A stretch of 64,000 nt of DNA from Plazaster borealis (GCA_021014325.1 CM037474.1:5274488-5338487), one strand, 5' to 3'. Positions 44,701 to 53,774 are shown, counted from the first letter of the stretch. Notes: generated from the sequence alone by a model not told the origin. A program made the numbers and translations.

Positions 44701-47590
44701 TTAACCATAATTGCTTCGTAAAAAATTGGGAAGGTTTTGCATTGTGCTCTACCAGCCAGGCTCCTAGTGGATGATACCCATGCCTACATCCTTATGGACT
44801 TTGAAGGGGGTAACCCTGTTTCAGCCCCAGGAGTAGGTGGCAACGTGCCCCAGGTGACAGTTGATTTGGGTCGACAGCCAAAATCAGTTAAGTGTAACCC
44901 TCACCTTGAAGTAGGCGATCTCTCATAAAAAAATTTTTAAAATACTGTACATTACTTTCAATTCCCAACAATTTGTTATACATTTTGCTTTGTACTCTGC
45001 CACACCTGTGGTTTGTGGTTTTTTGACTGTGAAGACTGGCCATAGTGTTCTATTTTTACTCCTGATCGATCCTGGAAAATGAGTTGACATTTGCTTCTTT
45101 TTACAGGTCGGCTTATAATTCGGATTGGAATCGGTAGAAACAGTTAAACATTATCCAAAAGTCACAACACCTGGGCCAAATTTCATAGAGCTGCTTAAGC
45201 AGAAAAATCTTGTTTAAAAATCCCTGCTTAGCAATAATGAGCAGGATACCAGTCACAAATTGTACATGTGACATGGTATTTTGGCTGGTAAACTTATTAT
45301 GGTAAGCATAATTTTGTTGTGCTCAGCTACTTTTTGTGCCTAAGCAGCCCTATGAACTTGGGCCATGTTTAACGGTTTAGGAAAATAAGCGTAGATGCTT
45401 AACCCTATTTAGTTTCTGAACCTTTTCTGGTTGACACCCTTGACAGCAACTGACTGAAGTGTGACTGCCTTTTTATCCTTGATTCCAGCATAGCTAAAGC
45501 CCGACGTCTGGACCTTCAAGACTCGTCCAAGTTGCTGAAGAGCGTCTAGAGTTTCCAAGTTCTCTTTCCTCAACGTAAAACCTGTGAAATCAGGTTAGCA
45601 AAATACATCCTTTTTAAAGAGAAATTTGTTGACATGAACACAAAATAATTATGAAAAGGGCCCAATTTCATAGAGCTGCTTTAGACTGGTCCCCTGTCTT
45701 TATCCGCAAGGATAAAGACAGGGACTGGTTTTACATGTCCAATGATTTCATTGGACAAGGTGCGCAGGTTTGCATGTAATGTTAATGGTAGCAACTACCA
45801 GGATCCTGCCAGTTGCTCAAGGCCGCTATCTGGCGTTATTCATGAGCCTCGAAGTGTGACGTCAGATGTTCGGGCTAGAGCTGCTTAAGCAGAAAACATT
45901 GTTTATAATTTTTCTGCTAAGCAAAACTAAGCAGGATATCAGTTGCGTTTTGTACATGTAAAATGGTATTTTAGCTGGTAACCTTATTCTGGTAACCATC
46001 ATTTTGTTGTGCTTAGCAACTCTTTTTGCTTAAGCAGCTCTATGAAATTGGGTCCTGCTTCCTTGAAGTAAATAACTTCTTGAAGTGATTGCCAACTTTT
46101 ACAATTTTCACGGCAAATGGTTTTCAAATGATCAAGGTGGGTAAACAATAGATCTTTAAAGGAGGGTATATACCTTTGGTAATTATTCCAAAAATTAATT
46201 ACCATACAAACTTACTTGGTAAAGAGCACTGGAGAGCTGTTGATATTATAAAACATTGTTGGAAGTGACACCCTTTGAAGTAATGTAGTTTTAAAGAAAG
46301 AGGGAATTTTCCCCAAAAAAAATTGAATATGAGAAAGGCTTCAGGCATGAAGCCTTTACTCAGGCATCTGAAAACACACAATTCTATGCAACAAGGGTGT
46401 TTTTTCTTTCATTATGTTCTTGCAACTTCGATGACCAATTGAGCCCAAATTTTTCACAGGTTTGTTATTTTATGCATAATGTTGGGATACACCAAGTATG
46501 GATACTGGTCTTTACTTTGTCAATTACCAAAAGTATACCCTGCCTTTAAATTAACAAACAGTGGATGATTATCTCTTTTTTTGGAAATCTCACCAGTGTA
46601 AACATCACCTGATGCAGACTCCTCCGTTGTGCACCCCTTCCTCTTAACACCTCTGGCGCCCTGCCCCTTCTGACTGTACCTCTGTCTGAACCGAATGACA
46701 ACCTCTTGCATCCCAGCTCCGTCACAAGTCTTACTCTCCAGAAACTTTCCAAAATGTTTCGAGATCATTCCGTGAATTGAAGTCCTCTTTTTCTTATTGA
46801 GTGACGAGCCCACGGAGACCGTCGCGGTTGAAAACTTGGAACAAGCAAAGCGGATAACGCTCTCAGTTTGATGGTTCGAGAGGAGTTTTCTAAACTCCCA
46901 ATAGATGGGGCTGGTGAAGACTCGCACAGCATGGAAAGTATTACCAGCTTGCTTTGTGGAAGCTGTCTTTAAGTGCGGGTAGAGACACTGGACAGCTTTG
47001 TGAGTAAACGCTCGCTCATCTTTTCCCGGTATTTCTCCCAAATTGAAACTGGTTCCTGACGCAAAATCGTCGCCTGGACTTTCTACTGGGACAATGTTTG
47101 AATTTAAAGCTTGACAATCATTAACCTCTGAGGTTGTTGACGTAACTGAAGAGCAGACTTGCTCGTTGCGATCAAATTCTTGTTTTGAGAAAGTCTTCAA
47201 ACCATCCATGGCTTCGTGCCCAACAACCTTCCGAAGGGTGGATGCCATTTCCCCAAAGTCTGCCAACTCATCAAAGATGAGAGGTTCGTCTGTTGATGAT
47301 GAAGTACTTGGGTGCTCTTCAGTTCTGGTCGATGGGTTGAGAACTTTGTCCACCTCCTCCCCGGGTTTCCTTTCTTCACTCTGTCCGATGTCGATCGGAT
47401 TATCACTCGGGGTTGAGGTACCATCAGCTTCTTCCCTCTGTAGTCTGACTAACTTCCCGCACAAGTCCACTTCTGTCACACGGAAATCTTCTGGGTGTGT
47501 CTTAATCTTACCACGGAAACCTTTGTGCTGGGAAAGGAAAATGTCCATTCCGAATTTGCTTCTTGAGCACTCTTGAGATGTTCCTTCCAT
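41102..47590 (-). CDS. PUS7L: Pseudouridylate synthase 7-like protein (TruD family)
   Basis: A TruD-family pseudouridine synthase, which isomerises uridine to pseudouridine in RNA; the metazoan PUS7/PUS7L branch acts on tRNA and mRNA. Coding exons on the minus strand are 47590-46594, 45581-45422, 44314-44077, 43379-43275, 42983-42627 and 41710-41102. They sum to 2466 nt, 821 aa plus stop, with every phase consistent. Motifs in order: PEDFRVTE (res. 33-40), an R3H-like basic segment near res. 270-310, FTLRKENLETL (334-344), the catalytic-site motif YAGIKDKKAVT with the expected nucleophile Asp368, the GN motif LTGNVFDILIR, NYFGEQRFG (471-479), and the C-terminal LPTSTYATVFLRELMK. Human PUS7L is about 700 aa; the extra length is acidic Ser/Thr-rich sequence at res. 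~55-200 and ~690-790. An in-frame TGA nine bases upstream of the ATG supports this start. Introns hold MITEs and a SINE but the frame is intact, so the gene is probably functional. Confidence 0.95.
41775..41820 (+). repeat. (ATT)n microsatellite, PUS7L intron 5
   Basis: About 15 ATT units with one interruption, preceded by GCGCTCTATAAATGTTGTA, so probably the tail of a truncated SINE or LINE. Confidence 0.85.
42085..42560 (-). mobile_element. LINE-like 3' segment in PUS7L intron 5
   Basis: Read on the minus strand it ends in an AT-rich tail with (ATT) units after GGCGCACTAGAAATGATATA. It contains a GCATTCCACAACTTAGGAGC-like stretch (plus-strand reading) that recurs in diverged form at 47.7-48.1 kb. 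No coding potential is left. Confidence 0.45.
42627..42983 (-). CDS. PUS7L: PUS7L coding exon 5
   Basis: A 119-codon, phase-0 exon. It encodes RQAINLIL, ALHRHGLDRDGCVRALYCIP, FYIHAFCSLVWN and VVAGDLVL, all typical of the TRUD domain and its insertion. The acceptor is TTCTACAG and the donor AAG|GTTGGT. Confidence 0.94.
43275..43379 (-). CDS. PUS7L: PUS7L coding exon 4 (NYFGEQRFG motif)
   Basis: A 35-codon exon with acceptor TTCTAG and donor TAT|GTAAGT. It encodes RGFVNYFGEQRFG, one of the most conserved TruD active-site segments, then GQAILAGKY. Confidence 0.94.
43433..43859 (+). mobile_element. TTTAAA-flanked MITE, type D, in PUS7L intron 3
   Basis: Complete copy between exons 3 and 4, starting ~54 bp from exon 4. 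End to end similar to the 26.6-kb copy, with scattered substitutions. Confidence 0.8.
44077..44314 (-). CDS. PUS7L: PUS7L coding exon 3
   Basis: Encodes MFEFSRRFNQ then LTKAIHPGDLTGNVFDILIR, the conserved TruD strand with the GN pair, and ends CFKGIQ at donor CAG|GTAGGA. The acceptor (AATAAAAG) has a poor pyrimidine tract, so the 5' edge could be off by a few codons. Confidence 0.88.
44590..44935 (+). mobile_element. SINE, tRNA-like head plus body 2, PUS7L intron 2
   Basis: Head GTCGTGGCCGAGCGGTC and GGGTTCGATACCCGG, then CACTTGTGCCCTTGAGCAG. The body differs from body 1: GCTCTACCAGCCAGGCTCC, CTTTGAAGGGGGTAACCC, CCAGGAGTAGGTGGCAACG, ending CGATCTCTCATAAAAAAA. It is in the antisense direction relative to PUS7L. 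Confidence 0.82.
45172..45365 (+). mobile_element. AAGCAG-type inverted-repeat MITE, PUS7L intron 2
   Basis: About 190 bp with long imperfect inverted ends: GGGCCAAATTTCATAGAGCT on the left, and CCTATGAACTTGGGCC (reverse complement) on the right. Internal GCTTAAGCAGAAAAATC and CAGGATACCAGTCACAAATT. No ORF. Confidence 0.75.
45422..45581 (-). CDS. PUS7L: PUS7L coding exon 2 (catalytic Asp)
   Basis: The acceptor is TTTCACAG. The exon encodes FTLRKENLETL, then GFSYAGIKDKKAVT, the motif carrying the TruD nucleophile, then SVAVKGVNQK. It ends AAAAG|GTTCAG, a weak donor, but the phase (2) matches the next exon. Confidence 0.93.
45658..46053 (+). mobile_element. AAGCAG-type MITE carrying a nested insertion, PUS7L intron 1
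   Basis: Outer ends CCCAATTTCATAGAGCTG and CTCTATGAAATTGGG match the family. The element is split after GAGCTGCTT by a 194-bp insertion flanked by an 11-bp direct repeat, then continues to its normal end. Confidence 0.8.
45682..45875 (+). mobile_element. Nested non-autonomous element with 11-bp target duplication
   Basis: Starts TAGACTGGTCCCCTGTC, ends ATGTTCGGGC, and is flanked on both sides by TAGAGCTGCTT. An imperfect hairpin TCCGCAAGGATAAAG lies near the left end. It is homologous to the 276-bp element at 36.3 kb. No ORF. Confidence 0.78.
46155..46550 (-). mobile_element. TTTAAA-flanked MITE, type B, in PUS7L intron 1
   Basis: Both TTTAAA boundaries and the AGGCTTCAGGCATGAAGCCT central palindrome are present. 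Its high-coordinate end lies 43 bp inside the intron from the exon 1 donor; PUS7L frame read-through into it creates a false ORF extension. Confidence 0.82.
46594..47590 (-). CDS. PUS7L: PUS7L coding exon 1
   Basis: Largest exon, 332 codons plus one base. It encodes the TruD N-terminal PEDF motif, a long acidic Ser/Thr-rich linker, and a basic segment containing KKKRTSIHGMISKHFGKFLE. The reading frame runs on past 46594, but the donor ACTG|GTGAGA is strong and gives the correct phase into FTLRKEN. The read-through tail enters a MITE and is not coding. Confidence 0.92.
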
Positions 47591-47659
47591 CTTATTTCAG
47601 ATCATCTGCATTAAACATGTGCCTGTAAGATTTGGGGAGAAGAAATATATATAATATAA

Positions 47660-48070
47660 AAGTAATAATAATTATACATTTATACAAATCTATTTTTGTT
47701 AAATGCTCTAAGGCACTTCACAAAAAGTAATAAGGGTATATTAAAATGCTATCAGCATAAAAAGGTACGAAGTGAATAATTAAATAAAAATTTGAAAAAT
47801 TTAATTAAATAACAATAAAATCCCATGGACAACACATGCCAACAGTTTAATGAACACAAAATAGATACAGTTGAAACTTGAGGGATTGCTCAAAAGCTTT
47901 CGTGAAAAAGTGTGTTTTAAGTTTACTCTTAAAAAGATTGACATTCTCCGCTTCTCGGATAGAAATTCCACATTTTGGGGCAAATAAGCTGCAATCTAGT
48001 CTTATATCACATGAAAGCCGAGTAGTTCTGGAGGAACTAGATGTGTGTAAAAGATCAACAAGATACTAGA
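47660..48070 (-). mobile_element. LINE-like 3' segment upstream of PUS7L
   Basis: Same layout as the segment in PUS7L intron 5: AT-rich tail at the low-coordinate side, a GCACTTCACAAA-type motif, then ATTCCACATTTTGGGGCAAA. It lies inside the putative 5' UTR intron. Confidence 0.4.
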
Positions 48071-48384
48071 GCAATGACTTGCTCACAGATGTGACCAATT
48101 GCTACTCTGTTCATTAAAAGTTCACAAATTTTAAAACTGGAGCATGATGACAAGAATCCTGCCTAATCTTGGTAATATTTTCCAGTGAGTTGACAAACCA
48201 TTTGAAACCATTCAATTGCATGGGTTGTGTTAGCCCTGGTATGACGTCAGTCAGTGTACACTGACGTCCTGGGTATAAAGCGCCTCTGCAATGCGAACAT
48301 ATTTTGAAGTAATGTTTTTTCATAATTTTACCTGATTTAAGAAGCTGAAATTCCGTTCATATATTCTCTATGTCCGTAACTCAC

Positions 48385-48495
48385 TATTGATGGGTCCAAC
48401 AATAACAATTTCGTCCATGAATGACATTATTCTAGCAAATAAGTCCGAGTTGTGCACTACCGTTTTTATCATCGTGTACCAATTGACTGTGTAGG
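48385..48495 (-). other. Candidate 5' non-coding exon of PUS7L
   Basis: On the minus strand, downstream of the NRF1-type site, a segment ends at a good donor ATA|GTGAGT (last base 48385). Spliced to the acceptor near 47622 it would form a 5' UTR with a small upstream ORF beginning at 48427 (MSFMDEIVIVG) that stops before the main ATG. The 5' edge is a guess and there is no transcript evidence. Confidence 0.3.
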
Positions 48496-48500
48496 CTCAA

Positions 48501-48514
48501 TCGCGCATGCGCGA
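48501..48514. promoter_or_regulatory. Palindromic NRF1-type site, probable PUS7L promoter
   Basis: TCGCGCATGCGCGA is a perfect match to the NRF1 consensus YGCGCAYGCGCR and is the only such CpG-dense palindrome near the gene. It lies ~0.9 kb upstream of the PUS7L ATG, which fits a 5' UTR intron: a pyrimidine-rich acceptor (CTTACAG at ~47622) precedes the coding exon. NRF1 sites are typical of TATA-less housekeeping promoters. Confidence 0.5.
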
Positions 48515-48779
48515 CATGCATGGCAACCTGACCGACTTCCGCTATGCAAAGGACGCACATGCGCTGACGCATTCACGTCACGCCGAGAATGCATAAATTT
48601 CCATTTTATTTTCACAATAATGTCATCCAAGGATAAAATTGGCAATTCTGAATAGAGCAGGCGTAAGGTTCAGGACACAAGGAACATGTGAGTCAAGTTT
48701 CAGCTTCCTCAAAAAGGTAAAAATATGATAAAAAATGGTTATAAATTTTTTCGCAATGGCAGGGGACCTTTATACCCTG

Positions 48780-48814
48780 GACTCCGTCGCGTTGTATGCA
48801 ACGGAGGAGTCCAA
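48780..48814. repeat. Hairpin GGACTCCGT / ACGGAGGAGTCC
   Basis: Short interrupted inverted repeat around CGCGTTGTATGCA just upstream of the LINE. It may be the end of an older inserted element. Confidence 0.5.
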
Positions 48815-48894
48815 CCTGGGCTAGGGTTGGGTGTGGTTGCTCTCACTTTCGGTACCTTATGGAGACCAAGGACAAAACAAAAAAGGGAAAATAA

Positions 48895-50574
48895 ATCCAT
48901 AGGGGATTTCTAAAGACCAGGGTGCTCCACAAGAAATTTTGTTGTACAAAGTCTAGGGAAACTAGCAAGATTCCTTCCTCTATCAGTCAACTTTCTGATC
49001 ATCTTCACAATCCTAATACGTCTTCCTTCTTCTTCATGCCAACTTGTCCCAATGAAATCGTTGAAGTCGGTAAAAGTCTCAAGAGTGTTTCTAGTTGTGG
49101 CTTTGATGGCATTAATTCTTCTGTTATCAAGTCAGTAATTCCTCTTATTTCTTCACCCCTCGCTCACATTTTCAACCTCTCGCTTTCTACTGGCTCTGTT
49201 CCTTTTCAACTGAAAATTGCTAAAGTGATTCCTGTATTCAAAAATGGCAGCTCCAAGGAAATCTCTAATTACCGTCCCATCTCTGTCCTTCCCTGTTTCT
49301 CTAAAATCTTAGAACGTCTTGTCTATAAACGTCTCTTCAAATTCCTATCTGACCTCAACCTCTTGTTTGACCATCAGTTTGGTTTTCGCAGCAGCTATTC
49401 TACAGATCTTGCTCTCACTCATCTCACTGATTCTCTCATGTCTTCACTTAATGATGGTTTGATTTCTGCCGGTGTCTTCATTGACTTATCCAAAGCTTTT
49501 GACACCATCGACCATAAAATCATGCTAGCTAAGCTCCACCATTACGGCATCCGAGGTATCGCCCTTTCATGGTTTGAAGACTACCTTAGCAACCGAAAAC
49601 AGTTCACTACATGTAAACAGAAGGATTCTTCCATGAATGATATCACCCACGGCGTTCCTCAGGGTTCTATTCTTGGTCCTCTCCTTTTTCTTATTTATGT
49701 CAACGATCTTCACCATTGTTCTTCCAAATTGTCTTTTACTCTCTTTGCGGATGACACCACTATTCTTTTTTCTCATTCTGACTTGCCTACTTTGGCTGAA
49801 GAGCTGAACAGTGAACTAGTGAAAGTTTCCTCCTGGTTCAGTACAAACAAACTCTCTCTTAACTCTCAAAAAACTAAATACATGATCTTTTCCAAATCAA
49901 AGTCTACCATCAATGACGCCAATATCAGCATTAACCATGTTCCTATTGAAAGGGTACATTCAACCAAATTCCTTGGCGTTGTTATCGATGACAAACTTTC
50001 CTGGACTCAGCACATTTCACACATCTCAAAAATTACTTCCCGCAATACTGGCATCATGTCAAAGCTTCGCTCCTTTCTACCCTCTGTTGCCATGGTCTCT
50101 CTTTACAACACTTTAGTTCTTCCTTATCTCAATTACTGTAATATTGTTTGGGCACGCACTAGCACCAGTAAACTCCACTCTCTTATGATCATTCAAAAAA
50201 GAGCCATCCGGCTGGCAACACTCTCCAAACCACGTGATCACACATTACCTCTTTTTATCAAATTACACACCTTTACACTTTCCGACATTAATAAATCTCA
50301 AACAGGCACCTTCATGTACAAATACACTCATAACCTCCTTCCTCGCCTTTTCACGTCTTACTTCACCTTTAATAAAGAAGTCCATAACCACAACACTAGA
50401 TCTAGTAACAACATGCATGTCCCTTTCGCACGCACATCATACACATCAAATACTCTCCGTCACTATGGTCCTCGTCTTTGGAATTCGGTTGACCAGACTA
50501 TCAAAACCTCATCCTCTGTGGCTAGGTTCAAAATATCTTATAAAAAGTTCCTTATTTCCCAGTATGTGAGATAG
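48895..50574 (+). CDS. Non-LTR retrotransposon reverse transcriptase (5'-truncated LINE ORF2)
   Basis: An uninterrupted RT reading frame of ~550-560 codons. Visible RT blocks, counting from the GTG at 48922: SNYRPISVLP (~115-124), FIDLSKAFDT (187-195), GVPQGSILGP (244-253) and the catalytic FADD (275-278). After these come KFLGVVID and a C-terminal tail with HNTRSSN and HYGPRLWNSV typical of the CR1/L2/Jockey group. The apurinic endonuclease domain that should precede the RT is absent and the frame opens just after a TAA at 48892, so the copy is 5'-truncated, as expected for target-primed reverse transcription. The enzyme would copy LINE RNA into chromosomal DNA. With no promoter or endonuclease this copy is dead as a mobile unit, but its intact frame suggests recent insertion. 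Confidence 0.93.
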   Translation: MHRGFLKTRVLHKKFCCTKSRETSKIPSSISQLSDHLHNPNTSSFFFMPTCPNEIVEVGKSLKSVSSCGFDGINSSVIKSVIPLISSPLAHIFNLSLSTGSVPFQLKIAKVIPVFKNGSSKEISNYRPISVLPCFSKILERLVYKRLFKFLSDLNLLFDHQFGFRSSYSTDLALTHLTDSLMSSLNDGLISAGVFIDLSKAFDTIDHKIMLAKLHHYGIRGIALSWFEDYLSNRKQFTTCKQKDSSMNDITHGVPQGSILGPLLFLIYVNDLHHCSSKLSFTLFADDTTILFSHSDLPTLAEELNSELVKVSSWFSTNKLSLNSQKTKYMIFSKSKSTINDANISINHVPIERVHSTKFLGVVIDDKLSWTQHISHISKITSRNTGIMSKLRSFLPSVAMVSLYNTLVLPYLNYCNIVWARTSTSKLHSLMIIQKRAIRLATLSKPRDHTLPLFIKLHTFTLSDINKSQTGTFMYKYTHNLLPRLFTSYFTFNKEVHNHNTRSSNNMHVPFARTSYTSNTLRHYGPRLWNSVDQTIKTSSSVARFKISYKKFLISQYVR

Positions 50575-50924
50575 TTTCTATACCTATATTCTCATTGTAG
50601 TTTTTGCTTACTTTGTCATTGTCATTTTCTCCAGTAGTTCGTTCGTATGTATGTATGTCTGTCCGTCTGTCTACCTGTCTGTTTCGTCTGTGTTTTGTCG
50701 TAAGCATTTACCTTTAGTTTATCTATTTTGTTATGTAAAGGCAAGCCGCTACAAGCTACCTGGCTTATTTTGGGCCTTGCCTCCACGCGTTTTCTGCCAG
50801 TTTATTTTTTTCTTTCTATCATTTATATATACCTGTATGTATTACTATAATATTGTGGAAATGTTTTGTGGAAATAAATGTATATTTAATTTAAAAAAAA
50901 ACGAAAAAAAAAAAAAAAACTGTT
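50575..50924 (+). mobile_element. 3' UTR and A-rich tail of the LINE
   Basis: Non-coding sequence continuing from the RT stop to an A-rich tail at ~50889-50924 (two A runs split by CG), preceded by AATAAATG. This marks the 3' end of the element. I could not find an exact target-site duplication. Confidence 0.7.
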
Positions 50925-51069
50925 ATTGTGCAGGGACAAAGGAAAGAACAAAAGAATGCTCCAAAGGATGCATTTTTCAAGATACATTGTGGCACAAGTT
51001 GTGCAAAAAACTAACTGTGTAGGCCCACTTTGTATGTGTTCCTTCCCAACTTGAAAATATTTCCATTGT

Positions 51070-51145
51070 GGTATTGAATGGTCAGACAGTAGGAGGGTTG
51101 ACTATGTACTGTGTAGATGCATTCATCACACATGATATCAATGTT
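51070..51145 (+). repeat. Single partial unit of the 116-bp repeat
   Basis: ATTGAATGGTCAGACAGTAGG, then GTTGACTATGTACTGTGTAG and ATGATATCAATG. It matches the GGTCAGACAG subtype of the 37.8-kb array; followed by unrelated sequence. Confidence 0.8.
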
Positions 51146-52493
51146 ATAATACAGTATATCAAGGGTATATTGCCACTATTGCGCCTGCATGGTATTGAAC
51201 AGTTGAATGGTCCGACAATGAGACAGTGCTACACCATCACAAGCAGTGGCAGTGTACTACCGTCCTCTACTACATGTATACAGTATACTGTAGACCAACA
51301 ACCTGGAGTTCGTGTCTATCGTGAGCATCTGACAAGACAGTACCTACACCCATAGATTACTAACTAGTAACTACACAGTTTGTTATGCTGTATAGTGTTT
51401 AGTTTTATAGGCCTTCCTCCATGTTTGTAATTATCAAGCATGAGCAACAAATTAGAGGATGGAGATCTTATGTGTTGTTTTCCAGAAATTAACTAGCCTA
51501 ACCGGTTTTTATTATTAAATTGTTTATATTAAAAATAGTTACCCTCCCTTAAACTATATACAACCAATACAAGAAGAAGAAGAAGTTACCTAAATCGGGG
51601 AACAGTATCACTTAAGTTAATCAGTGATCACATCCCATTCTCCTTGAATAGTTGCCTTCTGCCTAAAAGCTAAACCAGCGTGCCATCTTCTTTGGGTCAT
51701 GTTGACATTACCGAAATAAAACAGAAGAGGGCGCTATTTCCAACTACTGTTAAGTATTCCCCCATACCCTCCCCGCCGAAAATCAAACCTTACTATAAAT
51801 TTCTAAACTAAAAATGCAGCAAACGATCTCTTTACAAATATCAATTGTATATTGGAGATTTAATTTCGTAATCAGTCAAACTATATTGCCTCAAGGTGAT
51901 CGGGAGACAATATTTCAAAACAAGTTATTATTGAATGAAAAAAAAAAATGGGGCAGACACACTGACAGTTTGTTAATTGAAACTGTTAAAAGCAGCTGTT
52001 CTGCTCACCCAGTTTTACAATTACTGTCAGATCTCACTCATCAAATCTAGGTTTTGACGAATTAGTCCGTTTAGTCAGAGTGATGAATGAAATTAGGCCA
52101 AATTTAGTGTCGTTTCCGTTTTTAATTAAAAGGAATGACATTATAGTTGCAGCACTGATGAAACGTAAAGACCCACCTTTTATTGATGGGTGACTTCGAC
52201 CGGTGTGCGCGTGCTATGTGTCTGATTTTGTTTGTTTATTGGGGCTTTGATTGATGTTGTTGTAGCTGTTGTTGTAGTAGTTGGTGTATCCCCTTTTCAC
52301 AATAATCGTCTACAACATTTCTAATTTGTCTTTAATGCTCTTTTATATTAATGTCTGATTTTTCTTATGTAATTTTCTTTCGGTCCTGTTTAAACGTAAT
52401 TTTGTAAATTTTATTCTATGTTCACATGTATGTGCAATTCTGTTTTTAACTGCCAGACATGTTTTAAACCATTATTGAATTGCTGTCGTTGTT
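51146..52493. other. Intergenic, nothing recognised
   Basis: A 95-codon ORF starts in the 116-bp-type repeat and is not conserved. Otherwise AT-rich unique-looking sequence. Confidence 0.45.
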
Positions 52494-52745
52494 CTAGTGT
52501 TGTTGCTGCAGTTGCTGTTGCTGCTGCTGCTGCCGCTGTTGAGTGTTGCTGTAGTGTTGCTGCTGCTGATGTTGTTGTTGACCTGCTGCTGCTGTTGTTT
52601 TTCTTGTAGTTGTTGTTGTAGTTGTTGTTGTTGTTGTTGTTTTAGTTGTTGTTTGTGTTGTTTTTGTTTTGTTGTAGTTATTGTTGTTGTAGTTGTAGTT
52701 ACTGTTGTTGCTGTGTTGCTGTTGTTGTTGCTGCTGCTGCTGCTA
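52494..52745 (+). repeat. (GTT/GCT)n trinucleotide tract
   Basis: About 250 bp of GTTGTTGCTGCTG-type repeats with GTA interruptions. All frames give homopolymer-like Leu, Cys, Val or Ala runs; not a gene. Confidence 0.9.
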
Positions 52746-53617
52746 ACTTGTGTTTTTTTAACTATTTTTTTATCCTCTTCTCATAACTGAAGGGTTATCT
52801 TTCGGACCCGGGCGGGATGGTAATGGGTTGTTTTGCAGACTGGGGAATTTTTTTTAATTGTAAATAAAACCTTCACTCCGACTTTAAAACTGTTTTATGT
52901 ACGAAATTCCAATTCATTGTAGTTCTGGTATAGTGATCTATAGCTCTACGATATATAGTTGAAGTTACAGGCATAAATCATTAAAAAAAAACTCGTCGTT
53001 TCCTTTACACTGATGTATTTCTCCAAAACGTAAAATGCTCAAACCAAATACTTCGTAAGAACAATTCTCACTAATTTATCAATTCATAAAAATCACCCTT
53101 GGCAGAATAGCACAACAGCATTTTAACATGACTTCTGGATCAACTTTTACTCCAGGAAACTTTGTGATTGCATAGTTTTTGTTTCCTGGTTGTTAAGTAA
53201 AAAGGTGGGGGGGCTCTCGAAAAGGCCTGTTTTTGTTTCATTTTCACTTTTGATCCAGACTTAAAAACAATGAGCACATAGAAGCCAAGGGATCATGATC
53301 AGTGATCCCAAGTTTGTAAAATGATCGTGTCAAATTATTTCCTAACCCTTAGTTTTTAAAGTCAGTAACACTCAAACTGCAAGCCTATCGTTGGACCTCT
53401 TCCTATACCGTGCAGTATACAGTCCACCTGACAAACCACCACCAACAATAAAAACATATCTCTCCGTTAGGTGAAGCTCATAATATTTTCACACACAACT
53501 AAACCTGATCAAACTCATTATAAACGAAACCAAACATAACATTTTTCCGAAACTAAGATTTCCTAAAATTGGGAGTAACATTGTTTAGGCTGATTATGAT
53601 TTATTCATTTGACATAA
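52746..53617. other. Intergenic, nothing recognised
   Basis: No repeat partner and no coding signal seen. Confidence 0.45.
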
Positions 53618-53774
53618 TTGGTTTGCGGTAACATCATGTGTATATCTACTTGCTAGGTAGATTGTGTTCTTCGAGAACTTGTCTTGCTTTTTACTGCCGC
53701 AGAGTAGAATATTCGGAATTCGGGAGACTTCTCAGTTCTGAAAAGAACTGTCCTGCTTATTAACTACTACCTGG
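53618..53774 (-). mobile_element. Retroelement-like repeat with constant 3' end (copy 3)
   Basis: Begins GGTTTGCGGTAACATCATGT and stops after TTAACTACTACCTGG, earlier than the other two copies. Very close in sequence to the 18.3-kb copy (both have GCCGCAGAGTAGAATATTCG). Confidence 0.65.

Noticed and set aside
46520..46593. Extension of PUS7L exon 1 by 24 codons
   Set aside because: The frame runs into a type B MITE; the donor at 46593/46594 gives the correct phase into the conserved FTLRKEN.
51068..51355. 95-codon ORF
   Set aside because: Starts inside a unit of the 116-bp repeat; no domain, no splice support.
52418..52790. Leu/Cys/Val-rich hydrophobic ORFs
   Set aside because: Translation of the GTT/GCT trinucleotide tract; not membrane proteins.
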